From Terana coerulea (taxonomy: Eukaryota; Basidiomycota; Agaricomycetes; Polyporales; Phanerochaetaceae): DNA of 64,000 nucleotides. Of the stretch, positions 34,041 through 45,023 are shown piece after piece. Positions within the stretch are counted from its first letter, which is position 1. Every line of letters begins with the position of its first letter. The stretch spans positions 248,001 to 312,000 of the forward strand of contig JAKOGH010000261.1 in NCBI GenBank assembly GCA_024811115.1, read 5' to 3'. Below the pieces are notes generated by a model that searched no databases, had not been told where the DNA came from, and was given only the letters and a program-made list of their open reading frames with translations. A program made the translations under genes and the position numbers.

Positions 34041-36019
34041 TCATGATGTCTTCGCAGGGCCGACCACAGTGTGCTTGGTCTTGTTCAGATGAGCAATGGT
34101 TGCATCGTCAAGGTTGAGGTGAGCTTTTACCAGCTCCGGGGGCGTAAGTGCCAGCCACTGTTGAAGGCTAACGTCCTGGAATCGATCTTCCAACGCATAA
34201 TCAGCCTCAAAGCACTACTTGAACATATCCAATTGTACAAACCAGACTTGAATATCTCCAAGAAGCGCAGCGTGGTATTTCCAACATTCTCCACGTAATG
34301 ACCTGTATCATTCAGGTGAGCTTGTATTATATAACTCGCGACGGTTAGACGTACCAAAGGATGCGGGAACGTAGCCTGATGCGAACATGTTAAGAGACAA
34401 GCCTAAACATAACATGTACCGCTGGACTCACCAATGTCACCTCCCTGTAAATTGAAGGTTCTGGCCTGGCCGCTGGAAGCAAATAAGGTCATACGGCCTG
34501 TACCCTCGCTATTAGAGTATTAGCAACTAAGAAGGCAGGGAAGAGTGCTCATGTTGACTTACATGTAGAAGCTCCATTCATCTTGAGTGGGATGCCACTA
34601 AATATCCACTTCATTAGAGAGCTCATAGAGTGTACGATCGGACTTACGTGTAACTCCCTCATCGCACCAGGCTCTACCGTGACTTCAGCCGCAGCGATGG
34701 TGGTCGAGATAGGGAAGGTGGTGGAGTCGACGATTCTGACAGAGCCCCCGGACAAAGGTGTCCGAGGCACTTTGGAGAAAGGAAAAGAGAAGGCTTGCGA
34801 CGACGGCCCCTGTGGACTTGCAACCGGGGCCGCATCATCGGCCGGAGGCGCTACAAAACGTGTGTCAGTGCTTAGAGCAAATGGGAGCGAAGGGTCCGAC
34901 TTACTGGCCGGGAAGATGTACAGCTCTTGGGCTGGTATGTGATCGAATGCCGATATATCGGTCTGGAAGTTCTTGGCGAGTACCTCCTTCGGGACATGCG
35001 CGAGCCAATCAGTGAGCTGAAGCGACTCGATCAGGTCGTTGTTGAGCTTTAGAGGTTAGAGAAGCTTACCAGGAACGTGGAGTCCTCGCTAAAAGCGCCG
35101 CTGTCAAAGACCTGGCATGGGGCCAGTAAGCAACAATGTCCGAGAGTTTGGCAACCTACGCACCAGTAAGAACTCCGAGCCTTGCGGGTTGTCCGCGGTG
35201 GCCTGAATAGAGTGAGGTACACCAGCTGGGAAGTACCATACGTCCGAGGCGTTCTACAGAAGGTCAGCATACAATCAGAAGACATTTTCATTGACACTTA
35301 CGAGAGTTGCCAAATAATTCCGGCCGCTAGTGTCTAACACGGACACTTGAACACTTCCGCTAAGGATATAGCCCCACTGAAGCCATAGATAAGTACGAGT
35401 CACCGAGCATATCACTTGGATGATGTACCTCTCCGGTCTTGTGCCAATGCAGTTCACTATGACCCCGCATCAGTCACCGAGAGTTTGTTGTACCATTGAC
35501 CGCTCACCGGACAGCTCCTGCCTCCAGACGCATATCCACGCCAGCCATTTCCGTAGCAATAGGCATCACGTTGACGTTCTGCTGTCTTGCCCAGCCGCCA
35601 GTTTGGAGGCGATTACCGCTCATGCTTAGCGGCCATTTGGCGTTTCCTCTGAGATGTTCATGACGGTCAGCCAACAATTCCCCAAGGCTGACTAGTTATA
35701 CTCACACAGTCCCTGCATCCGTAGACGGTGGTGCCAGAAGGTCCGCATTCTGGAGGTCAAGAGCCACGTTCTGGGGTCCCAGTATGTTTGATCCCAGCTT
35801 TCCTCGCGCAGGCTCAGGCTGCACGTCGCTGTCTTCCAGCCACAGTATCCCATTGGGATCATCGCTGGCTAAAGGGACGGTGAAAGACGGAGACGCTGCG
35901 CTGGCGGCTACGCTCGGAGAGGTGACGGAATTCAGGCTTGCAGCAGGAGCACAGGTCGCGGGCTGGAAGAGGAAGAGGAGTGCGCTCAGTGTCGCGAATC
36001 GCTGGCTGTTCGAGAGCAT
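34041..36019 (-). CDS. Secreted bicupin oxalate decarboxylase
   Basis: Thirteen exons: 35706-36019, 35508-35648, 35429-35456, 35302-35376, 35164-35253, 35070-35111, 34905-35016, 34648-34850, 34563-34597, 34432-34508, 34355-34375, 34243-34302 and 34041-34186; 447 aa, intact. A signal peptide (SALLFLFQPATC) precedes a Ser/Ala-rich pro-region. Each cupin keeps its manganese motif: ELHWHKTGEWGY at ~residue 153 and ELHWHPTQDEW at ~333, with later His residues in FPAGVPHSIQ and PASFGHYVEN. Oxalate decarboxylase (EC 4.1.1.2) converts oxalate to formate and CO2; fungi that secrete oxalic acid use it to control acidity and oxalate level. Both Mn motifs are split by or next to introns. I choose decarboxylase over oxalate oxidase because of the bicupin architecture. 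The lid motif was not checked. Confidence 0.97.
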
Positions 36020-38793
36020 GATGATGAAGCCGGGGTTGAGGCTTGAGCCACCGACGACGCTGTCCTTATATACCTTCCAAATACCCCGATGCGGTCACTC
36101 AAATGCTGCGCAACAGTGGGAGCTGCCCATCACCTCCGTTGTAGTTTGTCACGAGAGCGGCAGGGAGAAGTGGCACATATTCGTCCGGCTTGCTCTGCAG
36201 GCACGACCATCTCGGCTGGTTTCTGTAGAGGCTATTGCTATACTCGGCCGAATTGTCATGACACAAGCAAGAACATGAGGAAAGACTTCGACTGACTTGG
36301 CATTTGAAGGACACAAACAGCTTGAACCTCTAACGCGGTGGAGCACGTCTACCGTTTCGCGTGCATTTGGTCATCCTCGGCGATGAAAGTGCAGTGTTCG
36401 GCATCTAAGTTCATCACACAGTGTGCGTTCTGGTCAGCAAAGACCCCCTGCTGCGGAAGCCAACCACGGCACGAGGATTTGAAGACACCGTTCGAGGACA
36501 AAAGACTCGCGGCAAGGGGCAAGCCTTTGCACCCGAAGGAGGCGTGTGGCGGATTCGCCAAACTGTGTGATCAGACGATGAGCAGGCGGAACGGAATGTC
36601 GAGAGCGCTACGTACGACGGAACTGGCAACCCACAACTACTGGTCAAATGACGAAATCGGATGGTCATTGAGCCAGCAATGACGATTGTAGGCGACTCAG
36701 AGGCATCCGCGCTTGTGAAATCTCTAGCAAGGATCATCGACTATGAGAGTGCCGGCACAGCAGAAGGTGTCGACAGGTGCCTGTACCTTGCAACGGAGGA
36801 AAATGGTGGGCCGGTATAGGCAGTGAGCACTGGAAATGTCCCAGCCAAAAAGGAGCGGGACCGAGTCTCAAGAGTTACACTTCTTCTCCGCGGCATGAGG
36901 TCGGGAATGCAGATGGCCGAGCGTGAGAGTCAGTCGCGGAAAGCGATGGATATCTCATTTGTGATTCTCCTCGTAGCTGAACTTTGGCACCTTCGAGAAA
37001 TCTGTAAGAGCCTGTTCCCATGAGCGAAGCTCTATATTTGGATCGAAGCCGTGAGAGGGAAACTCAATCCTTGCTAGCGGGGTATTGCGTACGTCGTTGA
37101 CTTCAGTGTGTTGTATACAGCGTTGAATTGAGCGGATGCCTTCGGATGACACTCGGCCTTCGAGAAAACCACGTGGATCGTCACGGTAATTATGCATGTC
37201 TAACGAGGGCTATGAGCATGGTTGTTGGCAGAGTGAGTGGCCGACCACTCAGGACGGCGAATTGAGCTGTCAGTGGGAATACGATAAGCGGGGCAACTCC
37301 ACTGTGTCTGTAGTAAGGTTGGCATAGTCCTCTTCTGTGCGGAGCGGGCATCTGTAGGTTCTAAAAACGACACGGGTCAAGTCCAGAGCATATGTGGTCA
37401 AGTAATGGGACTAAACTTGCCTCGCAGCTCTGCCGCTTGACGGCGAGCGGGACGGGGAAGGCCCGCAACGGCACAAGCCTCTCATGGACAGAAAGTCGCC
37501 GAAACAAGTTTCCTCGGAAAAGCAGTTGAAATGGCCGCTATCCGGGTCACGTTGCCGCCGAAGATCGCGCAACCGTTCCCCTCTCTCACCAGGCGTGCAT
37601 GCGGCTGGCGTGCCTCCGCTGCCTGATCAGAGGGATCGGTCGCAGACTCGAGAATAGCATCCAATCGTGCCTTGCCTATTTGTCCACGGAAAGAGGCTCA
37701 GCGAGGAATCCGCATCATCCCAGGTCTTCGTTGCGTATACGTGCGACGGCTTGCAAGTCCTGACAAACTGCCATATCCCACCGCTTTCCCCATTCTGCAT
37801 TCTGGGCACACCGCTAAGAGCGTGGCAAGCATCTGACCAAGGGCGGCCGTATCCTCAGCAAGACATCGGGCATTCTTAGCGGAACACCGATAAAGAAATT
37901 TGGGCGAATACACCTGTTACACATATGTTTGTCAGAAGACGCTCTATGAACAGGAGGGCTCCATACCTGCACACATTGGACCCTGCGTCGGTCGCGCCTG
38001 ACCTGGCTGTACACATACGTCCAAAAATATACGCAATCATAGTCACCAGGTTGAGCTTAATCGCTGAGCAGCTTGGAAGTGCGATAGTACGCGGATTGCT
38101 CGCTGGGTTGCTTGCCGCAGTTGAAGGATGACGTCCGCAGCCATGGTTTGTACGGAAAGCCGTCTCGCTCTCCGTCCCCCTTTCAGAAGTCTAAACTTTG
38201 AGTTCAATTCCGAAAGAGAAGCCTTCTATAGGGGACCTGCAGAAATAGGGCTGTGACGCCAAGGCACGAAACTTAACATGCACTGCAGTTGACTGACGGT
38301 TTTGCTTGATAAGGATCCGTTAGCGATACGACAAGCAAGGATCCAGGACCACTGAAGTCCAACGTATTTGGCCATTGCATGCTTGGACTGATCATTTGAC
38401 AGCTTGAGAAATCCGTTCATTCGCGTGTAGGGTTCAGCGATTGAGCGCGGGTATGACGGACACCCATTGAGTGCGCGCCGCATCCTATAAACATCATTTC
38501 AGCAACAATGCAGGGAACAGCGGCGAACAGCAGCGAATGAGACTGGGAGTGGTCATCGCAAAATTTCAAACATGACACACTGCTGACTGCTTTCAGTTCA
38601 ACGAAGGATATCCAGAGTGGGGATGATTCATTGCGTGTCGTAGATGTGTGTAAACAGATTGCAAGCAAAGCACGATAACTAGACATTAGCCGATTGTAAA
38701 ATGCAAGGTGATAATAGTGAACTTTGTCCCATGACAGACAACCGATCCGAGCCGACCGTTCGATCCTGGCGACGCCTCAAGCTATGCCATAGC
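36020..38793. other. Gene-poor 2.8 kb
   Basis: This is the promoter of the oxalate decarboxylase gene and a long stretch without a recognised gene. Open frames are short: 36338-36682 (+, 114 codons from a non-domain sequence) and 36955-37197 (-, 80 codons from an ATG, MHNYRDDPRGFLEGRVSSEG). Neither has a motif or splice partner. It could hold an eroded gene or a non-coding RNA; the sequence alone does not say. Confidence 0.45.
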
Positions 38794-39291
38794 TTACTCC
38801 TGGATTTTGGCCAGGATGTCCGAATCCTTGAAGAGGAAGTACTCCTACAATCGCGGTGAGCACGCTTCACGTGGCGGCGACGCGACAGCTGCGACGCACC
38901 TCTTCGCCAACCTTTATCGAGTTGCCACCCCAGCCCGGCAGGAGAACGCGGTCGCCAGCCTTCACGGTCGTTGGGACAATCTGGCCGTCCTTGTTCGGCG
39001 CGCCAGGGCCGACAGCGATGACGGTCGCCTCGGGGAGAGGGTTGGTCGTCACGGACGTAGGCAGGAAGATACCGGTAGAGGTTTTCTAGGTCAAATCGAG
39101 GGTCAGCATATAACGCGGCGTTGTCCGCCACGCTGCATTGACATACCGTCTCAGGCTTGAACCGCTGGACGAGAACGCGGTCAAGCAAAGGCACGAGGGA
39201 CTTGATGGACTTGAACGTCGCCTGGGCAGCCTAGAGTTACAGTACACATCAGCGCACTGTTCTCCTGCAGTATTGCGCGCCAGCGTACCAT
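38794..39291 (-). CDS. HSP10: Mitochondrial co-chaperonin HSP10 (GroES family)
   Basis: Exons 39289-39291, 39147-39230, 38900-39085 and 38794-38844; 107 aa, the normal length. The first coding exon is only the ATG; the intron runs GTACGC...CTCTAG. Family segments: LLDRVLVQRFKPE, the mobile loop KTSTGIFLP, TVIAVGPGA, VKAGDRVLLPGWGGNSIK and the end YFLFKDSDILAKIQE. HSP10 caps the HSP60 cage in the mitochondrial matrix. The N-terminus has the weak amphipathic character (AAQATFKSIKSL) usual for matrix HSP10, whose targeting signal is not cleaved. Confidence 0.98.
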
Positions 39292-39868
39292 TTTGTACAA
39301 CGAGGAGGTGAGCGAACGGTGGACGAACGGGGAGAGTGCGCGAGACGGCCTCCAGGATGTTTTTCTGGCAGGCGCTGTTTGCGCGGACCAAATAGGATCT
39401 GCCACGTGCTAGAAGGCTCTGGAAAGCGTCGTGGCGAGGCGCTCGCAGGGGGCAATTGATGTGTTTGCTTCGGCTGACAAAGACCACAAAGTATTAACAA
39501 AAGATGCATTGCGAGTGCTGCGAGGTATACGAGGTTAGACTGTATCTATGTACATGCGAGAGTAAGCTACATTGATGTTTGGGGATGGGAGTGATGAGTG
39601 ATGGCCTTGCGTGAAATACAGACGAGCAGCGACGAAGAGGAACGATGATGAAGGACGACGGGGAGTAATGGAGAAAGCGCGAGGTGATGAAGACTGGAGA
39701 ACGGGATATATATATGAAGGTATGAGACGGAGGAGAAAGGGTGAACGGTGAAGTGTGTGAAGGGTTCCCAAGTGGACATGAGACAGTCTGTAACGTGTGG
39801 GGCGTGGAGGGTAGCAGGAAACGAAAAGGTATGCAAGTACTCCTGAGAATATTTTACATCTTCCCGCT
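39292..39868. promoter_or_regulatory. HSP10 promoter and MUB1 3' flank
   Basis: A 577-bp tandem interval. On the minus strand a TATATATAT stretch lies near 39709-39718, about 420 bp before the HSP10 ATG. The frames seen here (39535-39872) are low-complexity Ser/His/Phe-rich and I treat them as non-coding. Confidence 0.4.
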
Positions 39869-42800
39869 TCACCCTATAACCATAGGATCGTCGCTATCGG
39901 CTCCAGGAGCACTGCCGTCCTGCTGCTCCGCGGGGCGAGCATCCGCAGGAGTCACAGCGCTGGCATCGTCCGCCTGCTCGTTCCTCCGCGCGCCCTGTTG
40001 AAGGATGTGCACGAGGTGCTGACGGACATCGGACGGCAAGTCGACGTCCGCCGCGCTGCTCACCGGAACAGCCGTCCCATTCGTGCCCCGAAACCGAACG
40101 GCCACCGAGCGTGCGTCCTGAGGTTCGTTGGGATTGGCGGCCCCGTCGTCGGCCCGTGCGCGCGGTCGACGAAGCGTTAGAGGGCTGAAGGACCAGTTCG
40201 CACCAAAAGTGCCAGTACCGAGGGTCCGTTGGTTGTTCGTTGCCGGAGTAGCCGCCGCTACGTTCGGAGTAACGTCCGCTTGGGTAACAGTGTTCGTCCG
40301 GGTAGGGGCTCTTGAGCCGCCAAACTCCTCCAGTACACGCGCCTCAAGCCTCGCGGCCCTCTCCTGTTCGCGCTGTGCCCTCCGCTCCGCTCGTGCCTGT
40401 CCGCCCGAGCTATGTCCGTTAGTTCTGGAACCCTCCGCCGGAGCGTCTGCGCGATCCCGATCGCGGTCAGCGTCGTCGTCGTTGTCTTTTGCGCTGCACC
40501 AGAAGCGATGCCCTTCGCTCCAAGCAACGCTCTGGCATTCTTTGCCGCAGTACTTGGCTTTTCTGCATCGGCGACACTTCGCGAATTCACGAGGGAAAGA
40601 TTCCCAGCGTCCGCACATCACTGACATCGATGGGTCAACTACTGCACTTCACGAGTAAGAACAAGTCGACTCACTGTTGGCGCACTGCCTGATACCCCCT
40701 TGTTGATCATCCTTCCGGCACGCATTCCTCATAATCACCCCAGCCCAATACTGGATCTCCGGGGGAAGCGTCGGCGGTGGGGAAGGCCCGTCCATCTCGC
40801 TCGAGCTGGGGCGGTACGTGAACCGCTCAACCAACGAGAACACATTCGTCAGGCGTTGTTGGGTTGCAGATGGTCCGCTGACAGTCGAGCTGCTCGAACT
40901 CGGCGAGATAGCGTGCGAAACAGACGCTTTCTCCTTCTCCTTTCCACGCCCTGTGGCAGAAGCGAACGCCTTTAGGAACGGATTTTGGTCCTTCACAGGT
41001 GCTGAGGGGGTAGCCGCCTTGCTCATGCTCGGTCCGGCCTGGTTCTTCCACCAGTCCGCATCCTGGGTAGCTGCCCCGTCTTGCTGCAACGTTGCAGGAT
41101 GGAATGAAGGCCGCTGCTTGTAGAACGCTTGCCTCACATGTGGGTACTTGCTAAGGTACGCAAGGAGCTGCAAGGCAAGCAAGACGTCTTCATCCCTGTA
41201 TGGGCCAGAATCCGAATCGCGGTGATGATGATGATGGTGGTGGCCAGGCGTAGTCCCCGCGCGTCCATTGGGCGTCTGCCCACCAAGCCGGGTACGCTCT
41301 GCTTCCGCAGCACCTCTGCCGCGGGTACCTGTAGGTAGAGACGGAACCGGAGTCGTTGTTGCCCCAGGAAGGGTAACTGTACCGGCGCGAGGAGTGCGCT
41401 CGCCTGCTTGTCCCAGTGCGTCAGCTCGGGGAGGTGGGCCGTTGATGGCACCAGGCGCACCAGGGGGAGCACCCATCGCAAAGTCATCATTAGTCTCCAG
41501 GGATACAATGCCATCCGCCATACCGACGCCGTCCACAGCGACAGCTTGATCATTGATGATGATGTGGGCGTCAGTGTTCATGTCCAACGATGCGCCGCCG
41601 GCGCCGGTGGGGACTGCGTCGGACACGATACCAACCGCTCGTCTTGGGTGGTTCGTGGCTGCGCGGATGGTCAAGGTGTCTGGAGAAGGATTTCTCCGTT
41701 CCGGAGAGGATGCACCCGATATAGGCAAGTCGCTATCCCGAGTGACATCCATGTCGACATCGCCATCGTCCTCCGTTTCAGTGTCATGCCGCGAGTTATC
41801 AGAGGAGTGCGAGGTCGACGGAACGCCAGAGCCAGACGGTACGTTAGGCAATGATGGCCGGGCACGTAACGTTCGTCCGCGATGGTGACCGGTGATAGTT
41901 CCTTGGTTGGAGGCTTGATCCCAGACCGGTCTCGCTATGATAGTACCACTACGGTCTCTGGTGGGTACCAGAACAGCGCCTGTGGGTGTGTTGGAACCAG
42001 CGGGTGTAGTGTTTGAAGATGGCTCAGTCGAAGTATCGGTGTCGCGTGAGCTGGGCCTTCGTCCGCTGGAAGATGACGGCTCGGCCTCCATGGAATCCTC
42101 CTGGTATATCGTAAGCAACGCAAGGCGTAAAGAGTGGTGCAAACACACCTCTGGTGTTTGGATGGTCCGCTCGGTCCTGATGGTTCGGTCAGCAGCCACT
42201 TGTCTTTGTAAAGCTCGGGCGAGCGCCGCCGCCTGCTCCCGCTGCCTAAGCTCCTGCTGCGCCGCCCTTCGGGCCTGCCGCTGCTCCCTCGTCTCCCGCG
42301 ATGCGCCTCCCGACGATGCCGAGGGCCCCACCGCGAAGCCCTTGCTCGCCAACCACGCCTCCAAGATGCATCCCACGACCTCCAGCGTTCCGGCTTGCAC
42401 CACTCGCCCCCGTATCTGTTCACTTCCCCTCACTCCGATATTCACGACGGACTGGAAAGCGAGGGAGAACCGATACGCTGCTTGCTTGTCATACGACTTG
42501 GGGTTGAGGGTTGGAACGAGCTTCGTTGGATGCGCCGAGGGTGCAGACAGGCCATAGAGGATAGCGGCGTTTTCTGGGGGAGGTGGACACATGCAGAACT
42601 CGTGTAGTATGCGGACCAGACGTTCGAGGCCACCGTCCATGGTCATGATCTCGCGAATCCGGGGCGACGTCGAGGTCAGATAGGTAAGATGCGACAGGGA
42701 ATTATACAATGGTAGGGGCACATTGGTGTCTAGTGCTAAACGGAGGCGTTAGTGGCATCTCAGGCGATTTGAGTGTTGCCCGATACTTACCTCTGCGGTC

Positions 42801-42869
42801 GTAGAGCTGGGAGGTGATGCAGACACAGGCCCGGTTCTGGGCTGGGAAGGCAAAGTTAGACTCGCGCAT
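39869..42869 (-). CDS. MUB1: MUB1/SamB-like MYND protein (Ubr2 adaptor family)
   Basis: Exons 42791-42869, 40675-42735 and 39869-40620; 963 aa, phases consistent. The N-terminus (MRESNFAFPAQNRACVCITS, PLPLYNSLSHLTYLTSTSPR, MDGGLERLVRILHEFC) is an armadillo-like region characteristic of Mub1/SamB. A long disordered middle is Ser/Thr/Pro/Gly-rich and carries a run of seven histidines (GHHHHHHHRD). A second helical part follows (LLALQLLAYLSKYPHVRQAF, EIQYWAGVIMRNACRKD). The MYND finger is C-terminal: CANMMCGRWESFPREFAKC, CRRCRKAKYCGKEC, HRFWC. In yeast Mub1 works with Ubr2 in degrading Rpn4; in Aspergillus SamB affects polarity. The tail after the finger is a Gln/Arg/Ala-rich helix then disordered. 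The acidic end DSDDPMVIG is intact. Confidence 0.92.
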
Positions 42870-43350
42870 GACGAGCAGATGTAAAGAATGAGGTCAGGGA
42901 AGCTAGCGAGCGTAGGCCAGAGAATTGTGGAAGTCGTTGTTTGTGTCGTGCTCGTCCCCGTCGTCGTCGATGTTGGAGGTGTCTCCGCTGCCTAACGGGC
43001 GATCTGACTGAGGCTTATTTGGTCGTGTTTGACCCGTGGCCAAATGTGGAAGACAGATAGACGCGCAATCATTTCCTAGGCACCTTTGTACTGTACTTAC
43101 TACTCACCGGCACCATATGTATATGGCACTTTCCGTCTACAACGCTGGGTTTACTCGGTGTTTTTCCGTCAACAATAACTCCGGTATTCGAAGCGCTGCC
43201 ACACTTCGCTTGTCTGCAATTGGGCTTTCTCGGTGAAGCCAGGACGACCTCGGACAGTACAAGATGTTTACGAGGAAGCAGCGGGCTTGTTCTTCGCGTT
43301 ATCATACAAGTGTCCGTCTGTTATACACATGGCAACACTGTCCGACAGCC
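42870..43350. promoter_or_regulatory. MUB1 upstream region
   Basis: A 481-bp interval between the MUB1 start and the stop of the next minus-strand gene. I see no coding frame. It contains the MUB1 promoter and the 3' UTR of the small gene. Confidence 0.4.
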
Positions 43351-43793
43351 TCATGCGTCGCCTGCTGACGCACCGCCCTCGTAATCCCTACCCCTCGAAT
43401 CAGAGTATTGCGACGCTAGCATGTCAGCAGCTTCGTCTTTGCTGTCGGGGTTCTTCCCGTACGGGTTCAGCCCGGCGCTGGCCTCAACGCCAAAATCCCG
43501 CTTTGCTTCGTGTGCGAATTCTCCCCTCGTTGACGCGTCTTGTCCTTGCTTCGCGTCCTGGATCTCCCTCGCCAACGGGGCCGCCATTTGTTGATTGGTC
43601 TATGAGACCGGTCGAGGGATCGTTCACGCGTCCGCGTTGTGCTGTATCCGAGTAAATGTTTTGGGCAGATCCATAGCCGCCTTCTGCAGCTGCTACATGA
43701 AACTATGATGAGAACCTTCGTTCGATGCAGGAACATGGACAAGAACCCACAATCATTGCTAGCCGGGTAGTTACCTGTCTCGTAGTTGCTCAT
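43351..43793 (-). CDS. Small hydrophilic unknown protein, exon structure uncertain
   Basis: The ATG at 43793 opens MSNYET, then a donor GTAACT and an intron to an acceptor CATGTAG; splicing gives MSNYETAAAEGGYGSAQNIY and IDQSTNGG. The C-terminal part is clear in another frame: EIQDAKQGQDASTRGEFAHE, RDFGVEASAGLNPYGKNPDS, ending at TGA 43351. The two frames meet at a GGGG run (43577-43580 on +): removing one base gives NGGPLAREIQDAK. An intron GTGAAC...GGGAG with phase 0 on both sides could also join them. The protein would be about 125 aa, acidic-basic mixed, without membrane segment or known motif. I do not recognise it. Confidence 0.5.
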
Positions 43794-44209
43794 GATTATG
43801 ATATGCCGAAGGGTATGTTAATGTAGAGCTAGTCGTCGATGGTGGGACGTCGTGCGGTGGTGATTTGTTGAGAAATGAAAACGGCCTGTAGGCTATATAT
43901 GCGCTTCGCTCCATTATGGGCGCCTGCTGCTATGACGTCGTCTCCCCCAACCGACCACGGTTTCAGCAGGTTGCTGTAGATGGCAAGGCAAGTGACCATC
44001 CCCAAATGCGTTGCCGCCCGAGCGCTATTATGTGTAGGCGTAGGACGGCTTGAGTACGGCCTTTAACCAGGTCTGAAATTTGTCTAGAATAGATGCATTT
44101 GTCGGAAGTCGTCTGCCAGAAATTGCGAGCGTTGCATCTAAAAGGTTGAACATAATGCATCCTCGTACGTGCTGAGAGGCTCAGAGCGTACTGTTCTCCC
44201 CTCTGATTC
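43794..44209. other. Intergenic region between two small minus-strand genes
   Basis: 416 bp with no coding frame that joins to a gene. It holds the promoter of the 43.4-kb gene and the 3' flank of the next. Confidence 0.4.
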
Positions 44210-44643
44210 TTAAGCTGCATGGTGCATTTTGACTGAAGATATTTGCCCGATGTCTGGATCGTCCAAGAAATCCAACATCGCGGTTATTTGCTACATTATC
44301 TGCTTCGTACGATGATTGGACTCACAGAAAGCTCAAGTTTCTCGCGCGTAGCGTCGAACCACCAGCGGTGGGAGTAACTTGTACTGCTGCCGTGGTTGTT
44401 CTAATCGACCATCGTCGACATAGACTCACTTGTTGGCTGCAATCTGCGAAAGAAAGGTGAACTCCGATGTGCATTTTAGGGAGCGGGTGTAAAGTAAGAC
44501 ACACCTCGGAACTGCTGGTGCCAGTGCGAGTGCTCACAAAAATACAAGAGTAAGATACTATCGGGATCCCGAAGATAGTAAGCGGATATTCCGACGATGC
44601 CGTCCCCTTGAAGGGGTATTGTTATCGAGGTAGTAACCGCCAT
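44210..44643 (-). CDS. Small unknown 95-aa protein with a predicted 7-bp exon
   Basis: Proposed exons are 44505-44643, 44430-44436, 44326-44386 and 44210-44290. Translation reads MAVTTSITIPLQGDG, YYLRDPDSILLLYFCEHSHW, then YSHRWWFDATREKLELS and MLDFLDDPDIGQISSVKMHH, ending at TAA 44210. The coding look of all three larger exons is good, and the only phase-consistent way I found to connect the first and third is the 7-base exon CCAACAA between AG acceptor and GTGAGT donor. The last intron (44291-44325) is only 35 bp. No signal peptide, membrane helix or known domain is seen; the family is not recognised. Confidence 0.55.
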
Positions 44644-45023
44644 GACCTGTAGCACTCGGCTCGGCACATATTCCGTCAGTAAAGGGGAGAATCCCCTTTC
44701 CTTTCGCTAGCAAAATGGATACATGTTTTGCGCATAGACTTGAGATCTGTTGAAGTCAGCTTAGATAGCGGGGCGGGGCGGGAACCTCAGCAAATTAACC
44801 TGTGACTCGAAAGAAAACACTCACGAGCCAGGAATGCTCGCCCATGGAGAAAATGAACCAAGTCATCCTTGTGACTTGCTTTCTGGTGTTGTAGTGTCGT
44901 AAGATGGTGGCAAGAGTGCGGCGACTGTTCGGAGTCGCAGCGAAAGGACCAGTCGAAGCAGTAATTGGGCGTCTGATCCGGGTCTGCTGCAATTTGGCAA
45001 ACTTTCGGGTGTGAAATGCTCTG
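44644..45023. promoter_or_regulatory. Divergent promoter region, 95-aa gene / BioDA
   Basis: 380 bp between divergent starts. It has the GGGGCGGGGCGGG box at about 44770-44782 and several CAAGTC/GACTTG motifs. Overlapping frames on both strands lack coding quality. Confidence 0.4.

Noticed and set aside
34583..34942. 119-codon plus-strand ORF
   Set aside because: Antisense to exons of oxalate decarboxylase.
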